This document shows positions 58,534 to 64,000 of a DNA stretch of 64,000 bases, in pieces. The DNA is from Antribacter soli (GTDB lineage Bacteria; Actinomycetota; Actinomycetes; Actinomycetales; Cellulomonadaceae), in NCBI RefSeq assembly GCF_021568775.1, contig NZ_JAKGSG010000056.1, positions 1-64,000 on the forward strand, written 5' to 3'. Under the pieces are notes generated by a model. It had not been told where the DNA came from. It saw only the letters and a list, made by a program, of their open reading frames with translations, and searched no databases. How positions within the stretch are numbered: position 1 is the stretch's first letter; every line of letters begins with the position of its first letter. Position numbers and translations under genes: made by a program.

Positions 58534-58615
58534 CAGGTCACTCCTCCCGTCTCGCGTCTGGGAAGGCTATCCGACCGGCCGGGACACCTTCGGGGTGCCC
58601 CGCCGGTCGGACGCA

Positions 58616-59608
58616 TCACTCGAGGGCGCGCTTCGCCAGGTCCGCGCGCACGTCCTCCGTATCGACCTCGGCCGCGAACGCGTCGAGCGCTTCCCGGGCC
58701 TTCTTGCTCAGGTTCTGCGGCACCGCGACCTGCGCGGTCACGAGCAGGTCACCGGCGCCGCGAGCGGTCTGGACGCCTCGGCCACGGACACGCAGCACCC
58801 GGCCCGACGGCGTCCCCGCCGGCACCTTGACCCGGACCGGCTCGCCCTCGAGCGTCGGCACCTCGATCGTCGTGCCGAGGGTGGCCTCGGCGAACGTCAC
58901 GGGGACCGTCACCCGAAGGTTGGTCCCGTCGAGCTGGAACACCGGGTGCGGCGCCACGTGGACGGTGACCACGAGGTCGCCCGCCGGGCCGCCCCCCGTG
59001 CCGGGCTGTCCCTTGCCGGGGATCCGCAGGCGGCGGCCGTCGTTGACGCCCGCCGGGATCCGGGTCGCGACCTTGCGGCCGTCGACCACGAGCTCGACGG
59101 TGGCGCCCTCCACGGCCGTCCGGAACGGGAGCGTGGTCTCCGCCGTGACGTCGGCACCCTTCTGGGGCGCGGCGTACTGGGCGCCCCCGGCCTGAGGGCC
59201 GCCCCGGGCGCCGCCGAACATCGCGCCGAGGATGTCCTCGAAGCCGCCGCCGGCGCCGCCCTGCGAGTAGCGCACGCGGGGGCCGCCCGGCGCGCCGCCG
59301 CCGAACATGGTGCCGAAGATGTCCTCGAAGCCGTTGGCGCCGCCGCCCGGGCCGGCCGAGAAGCGCGCGCCGCCGGCCATCGCGCGCACCGCGTCGTACT
59401 GCTGACGCTGCTCCGCGTCGGACAGCACGGCGTACGCCTCGCCGATCGTCTTGAACCTCGCCTCCGCTGCCGCGTCACCCTGGTTGTGGTCCGGGTGGTA
59501 CTGGCGAGCGAGCTTGCGGTAGGCCTTCTTGATCGCCGCGTCGTCGGCGTCCTTGGGGACGCCGAGCACCGCGTAGAAGTCCTTCTCCATCCAGTCCTGT
59601 CCGGTCAC
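58616..59608 (-). CDS. dnaJ: DnaJ co-chaperone (zinc-finger-less, operon type)
   Basis: A 330-residue J-protein. The J domain begins [34 protein letters not shown], with the HPD motif. A Gly/Phe-rich region (residues 90-150) follows with two FEDI(F/L)G(T/A)MFGG repeats, then the two C-terminal substrate-binding barrels. The Cys-rich zinc domain is absent, as in CbpA-like proteins. GTG 59608 lies behind GGGAGG. It stimulates the DnaK ATPase. Confidence 0.93.
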   Translation of the reverse strand: MTGQDWMEKDFYAVLGVPKDADDAAIKKAYRKLARQYHPDHNQGDAAAEARFKTIGEAYAVLSDAEQRQQYDAVRAMAGGARFSAGPGGGANGFEDIFGTMFGGGAPGGPRVRYSQGGAGGGFEDILGAMFGGARGGPQAGGAQYAAPQKGADVTAETTLPFRTAVEGATVELVVDGRKVATRIPAGVNDGRRLRIPGKGQPGTGGGPAGDLVVTVHVAPHPVFQLDGTNLRVTVPVTFAEATLGTTIEVPTLEGEPVRVKVPAGTPSGRVLRVRGRGVQTARGAGDLLVTAQVAVPQNLSKKAREALDAFAAEVDTEDVRADLAKRALE

Positions 59609-59690
59609 GACGCCTCCCTCCGCTCTGCCCTGAGCCGGTCGCCGGCGGCCGCCCCCCGAGGATGCCTCACGGGGCGACCGCCGGCCGCCG

Positions 59691-60340
59691 TCATTCCGGC
59701 CCGACCACTCCGACCCGGGCGGCGCGGACGACCTTCTCACCGATGCGGTAGCCCGGCTCCACGACGAGGTTCACCTTCGTGGACGTGGCCTGCGCGTCGG
59801 TCGAGTGCATCAGCGCGTCGTGGACCATCGGGTCGAACTCCTCGCCCACCTGGCCGAACCGCTCCACGCCGAACTTGACGAGGGACTGGTCCAGCTTCTC
59901 CGCGATGGCCGCCATGGGGCCGCTCAGCTCGGCGTGCTGCCGTGCCCGCTCGATGTCGTCGAGCACGGGCAGCAGCGCCGCCAGCACGTCCTGGATGCCC
60001 CGCGCCCGCGCGGCCTCCTGGTCGCGCAGGGCGCGGTTGCGGTAGTTGACGAAGTTGGCCCGCTCGCGCTGGAGGGCGTCGAGGTGCTCGGCCGCCTCGG
60101 CCTTGGCGGCCAGCAGCACCGCGTCCTCACCGGCCTCGCCCGACGGCTCGAAGTCGAGCGCCTCGAGCGGGTCGGCACCTTCACGAGGCGTCCCGCCGTC
60201 GGCCGACGTCGGCTCGCCGGACTGCTCACCGGCCCCCGACGGTGCTCCCGTCTCCGGGTTCACCTTGCGCTTGTCCGTGAAGTGGAAGGGGCGCTCCCCC
60301 GAGCCCTCCGGCTCGGGGGTGCCCTGCGGGTCGTTCTCGG

Positions 60341-60344
<4 letters not shown>
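59691..60344 (-). CDS. grpE: GrpE nucleotide exchange factor
   Basis: A 217-residue DnaK partner. A charged, disordered N-terminus of 65 residues is followed by the long helix ([45 protein letters not shown]) and the beta wing, ending [23 protein letters not shown] and [23 protein letters not shown]. It overlaps the dnaK stop by four bases. Confidence 0.96.
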
Positions 60345-62203
<1,859 letters not shown>

Positions 62204-62226
62204 GGTTACTGCCTCCGTACGACAGG

Positions 62227-62245
62227 TTGAGTCTTCTCCGCTCAA
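62227..62245. promoter_or_regulatory. HAIR box 1, promoter-proximal
   Basis: TTGAGT-N7-GCTCAA at 62227-62245 has one mismatch to the HspR consensus (C)TTGAGT-N7-ACTCAA(G). It overlaps the region just after a TAAGTT -10-like box (minus strand), with TTGCAT as -35 at 17-base spacing. HspR binding here would block dnaK transcription. Confidence 0.85.
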
Positions 62246-62288
62246 CTTAGGTCGCGGCGTCAGGCAATGCAAGCCCGACGCGTCAAAG

Positions 62289-62307
62289 TTGAGTCCACTC
62301 GACTCAA
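62289..62307. promoter_or_regulatory. HAIR box 2, upstream
   Basis: TTGAGT-N7-ACTCAA at 62289-62307 is a perfect HAIR element, about 62 bases upstream of box 1. Two sites on either side of the promoter suggest cooperative or looped repression by HspR. Confidence 0.92.
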
Positions 62308-62474
62308 CGTCACGGAAGGCACTGGCGTTCGAGAGGTGCCCTGGACGCCGGATCCCGAGATCACCGTCAGCAGGCCGCACCGCCCTTGGATCCGCCGTGT
62401 GTACCGGGTGCCGTGCCGCGCGAGCGGCAGCACCCAGGAGCGCAGGTCAGAGGCGAACTGCTCACCGAGCTGGC

Positions 62475-63404
62475 TCACACCAGTTCGACACTGTCGGCCT
62501 GCGGTCCCCGGTCACTCTGACGCACCTTGAAGCGGACCCGATCACCCTCCTCCAGGACCTCGGCGCCCCGCACGACCGACACGTGCACGAACAGGTCCGC
62601 GCCCCCGGCATCGGGGGTGATGAAGCCGAAGCCGCGCTCCGCGTCGTAGCGCGCGACGGTGCCCTCACCTCCGCGCACGGGCCCGCCGGATGCCGCGGGA
62701 CGGCTCGACCGACCGCGGTCCGTGGCCGCGCGCGCACTCCCGGAGCCGTGCACGAGCTGCACGTTGCGGGCATTCGGCCCCTTGTCGCCGTCGACGACGT
62801 CATACGTCACGCGTGCACCCTCGGAGAGCTCGGTCAACCCCGAGCCGAGCGCACTGACGTGGACGAAGACGTCCTCGCCACCCGAGTCGGGAGCGACGAA
62901 CCCGAAGCCCTTGATGTCGTCGTACCAGGACACCGTGCCGTCCGCGCCGTCGGATGCCGGCCGTGCAGCCTCCGCCCCGAGCGGTAGCAGGTGGTCCGCC
63001 TGCGGCCCCTTCTCCCCGTCGACGACGAGAAACGCCACCCGCTGCCCCTCCGAGATCACACCGCCCCCGACGATGGCCGAGCTGTGCACGAAGATTTCGA
63101 CGCGACCGCCGTCGGGCGTGACAAAGCCGTATCCCTTGGCCGGCTCGTACCAGGTGACGGTGCCGAGCACGCCCACGGGCGCGTCGGCGGCCCGGTCGCC
63201 CGTGACACGGACGCGGCGCGCCTGCGGGCCACGGTCACCCTCGCCCACCTCGAACTCGACGACCTGCCCCTCGCGGAGAAGCCTCGGTCCGTCGTCGCCG
63301 ACGATCTCGGACGCATGGACGAACAGGTCCTCGGCCTCGTTCCCGAGGTCGATGAAGCCGAACCCTCGGTCGGCGTCGAACCATCGGACAGTTCCCTGGG
63401 GCAC
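62475..63404 (-). CDS. Protein with four tandem cold-shock domains
   Basis: A 309-residue protein made of four CSD units: about 1-67 ([26 protein letters not shown]), 80-145 ([26 protein letters not shown]), 155-225 ([26 protein letters not shown]) and 247-309 ([26 protein letters not shown]). RNP1 and RNP2 are kept in all. A linker rich in Ser, Arg and Gly lies before the last unit. Single CSDs of 67 residues are the bacterial rule, so this is a multi-site RNA or single-strand DNA binder. Function unknown. Confidence 0.9.
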   Translation of the reverse strand: MPQGTVRWFDADRGFGFIDLGNEAEDLFVHASEIVGDDGPRLLREGQVVEFEVGEGDRGPQARRVRVTGDRAADAPVGVLGTVTWYEPAKGYGFVTPDGGRVEIFVHSSAIVGGGVISEGQRVAFLVVDGEKGPQADHLLPLGAEAARPASDGADGTVSWYDDIKGFGFVAPDSGGEDVFVHVSALGSGLTELSEGARVTYDVVDGDKGPNARNVQLVHGSGSARAATDRGRSSRPAASGGPVRGGEGTVARYDAERGFGFITPDAGGADLFVHVSVVRGAEVLEEGDRVRFKVRQSDRGPQADSVELV

Positions 63405-63811
63405 CTAGGACTCCTAGTCTCGGCAGACATTGCCGTCGCCCATTGTCCCCGACAGAACCGTAGACGGGTGGGCCCAGCCGTTTCCGGCGTACCTCGCGCA
63501 CGCTCGACGTCGGCGGAGCGACCGGCATCCGCTCGGCCTGGCCGGCTGCACGGTCAGGAGGTGCGAAAACCGGGAACAACGAGACCGACCCACCGTTCGA
63601 GGACCAGCCGCGACGCTGAGGATTCCGACACCATGGTGAGAATCCGCTGGCGACACGCTGATGCGAACCCGCTGGTCACGGGCGCCGGCCACCGACACGT
63701 TCCGCGAGAACCTACACGGCCGAGGCCGCCCGAGGCGGGCGCGCGGGAGGGGCCGACCGGTGTCCGGTCGGCCCCTCCTGTGTGCAGCTGAGCCTGGTCA
63801 GCTGGATGAGA
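63405..63811. other. Intergenic region upstream of the four-CSD gene
   Basis: About 400 bases without a supported gene. The promoter and 5' leader of the cold-shock-domain gene should lie near 63405-63480. The only clear structure is the terminator hairpin at 63746-63778. Short frames on both strands lack credible products. Confidence 0.6.
63746..63778. terminator. Strong terminator hairpin of the wall-anchored protein gene
   Basis: GGAGGGGCCGACCGG (63746-63760) pairs perfectly with CCGGTCGGCCCCTCC (63764-63778) with a three-base loop. It lies 34 bases beyond the stop of the minus-strand gene at the window's right edge. Confidence 0.85.
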
Positions 63812-64000
63812 TCAGCGGAGCTGGCGGCGCCGGTGCCCCCACGCGGCCATGACCAGGCCTGTGAGCAGGCTCAGCGTCGACAGGCCGATGAGTACGCCGG
63901 TCCCGTCGGCTCCCGTGACCGGGAGGATCGGGGCTGCCGGTGGCGCCGGCTGTGCGGGCTTGGGGCAGACGGCGTCAGGGCCGAAGGTGACCTTGAACGT
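63812..64000 (-). CDS. C-terminal end of a sortase-anchored (LPXTG-type) surface protein, partial
   Basis: The last 62 codons of a gene entering from the right. After a Pro/Ala-rich wall-spanning stretch (KPAQPAPPAAP) come LPVTGADGTG, a hydrophobic segment (VLIGLSTLSLLTGLVMAAW) and a basic end HRRRQLR, the three-part sortase signal. LPVTG fits the LPXTG pattern directly. The body of the protein and its function are outside the window. The frame stays open to base 64000. Confidence 0.9.
   Translation of the reverse strand, partial: TFKVTFGPDAVCPKPAQPAPPAAPILPVTGADGTGVLIGLSTLSLLTGLVMAAWGHRRRQLR

Noticed and set aside
63430-63791. Short frames upstream of the four-CSD gene
   Set aside because: They overlap its promoter region and the terminator hairpin, and have no credible product.

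Overview
The window is high-GC DNA (roughly 70 percent or more by eye) with GTG starts, four-base gene overlaps, a WhiB protein, an HspR/HAIR-controlled dnaK operon and an integrative element of the actinomycete type. Secreted GH6, GH18 and two GH43 enzymes suggest a polysaccharide-degrading actinobacterium of the Micrococcales, in the area of Cellulosimicrobium, Isoptericola or Cellulomonas. That placement is inference from gene content. The first 66 bases are nearly pure G/C homopolymer and look like a contig-end artefact.

Region 1 (1-24.2 kb) is chromosomal. It holds a GH6 cellulase, a LytR_C protein, a TetR-ABC exporter operon, a uracil/xanthine permease, an F420/FMN luciferase-like oxidoreductase, an atypical DsbA-family protein, a TetR gene, an FMN riboswitch followed by a PnuC-like riboflavin transporter, a Gfo/Idh oxidoreductase, an acyl-CoA dehydrogenase, a two-component system coupled to a DUF4097 protein, and a glycolipid-type block (GT87-like, two GT4 enzymes, an SGNH esterase). 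It ends in a decayed choice-of-anchor-I gene, a MerR-VOC fusion and a VOC protein.

Region 2 (24.3-39.1 kb) is accessory. A DUF222-HNH endonuclease gene with a perfect SOS-box palindrome on its start comes first, then a cupin gene. Next is an integrated conjugative element (27423-39044) at the 3' end of a tRNA-Ser(CGA) gene, bounded by 91-bp direct repeats with four mismatches. Its core is an FtsK/TraB-like translocase, a DUF2637 membrane protein, WhiB, a RepSA-type initiator, an excisionase and a tyrosine integrase. Its left half carries Nudix, HD-domain and XRE/PLD-like proteins, small unknown proteins and large inverted repeats. The left repeat continues leftwards into what reads as the C-terminus of another integrase, pointing to an older insertion at the same site.

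Region 3 (39.3-47.6 kb) contains an arabinanase-like GH43, a GH18 chitinase with two chitin-binding domains, a DUF4956-VTC-Cthe_2159-like operon and a ricin-domain GH43. Palindromic operators lie at the GH43 promoters and long perfect hairpins between convergent genes.

Region 4 (47.7-64 kb) has a sirtuin, a membrane protein paired with an EgtD-like methyltransferase, a transglutaminase-like protein, tadA, upp, and a 1259-residue protein joining an ECF sigma factor, a zinc-finger anti-sigma-like segment, membrane segments and a very long surface region. Divergent from it is a degenerate GGDEF-like gene. The dnaK-grpE-dnaJ-hspR cluster follows, with two HAIR boxes, then a protein with four cold-shock domains, and the C-terminus of an LPXTG-type wall-anchored protein cut by the window edge.
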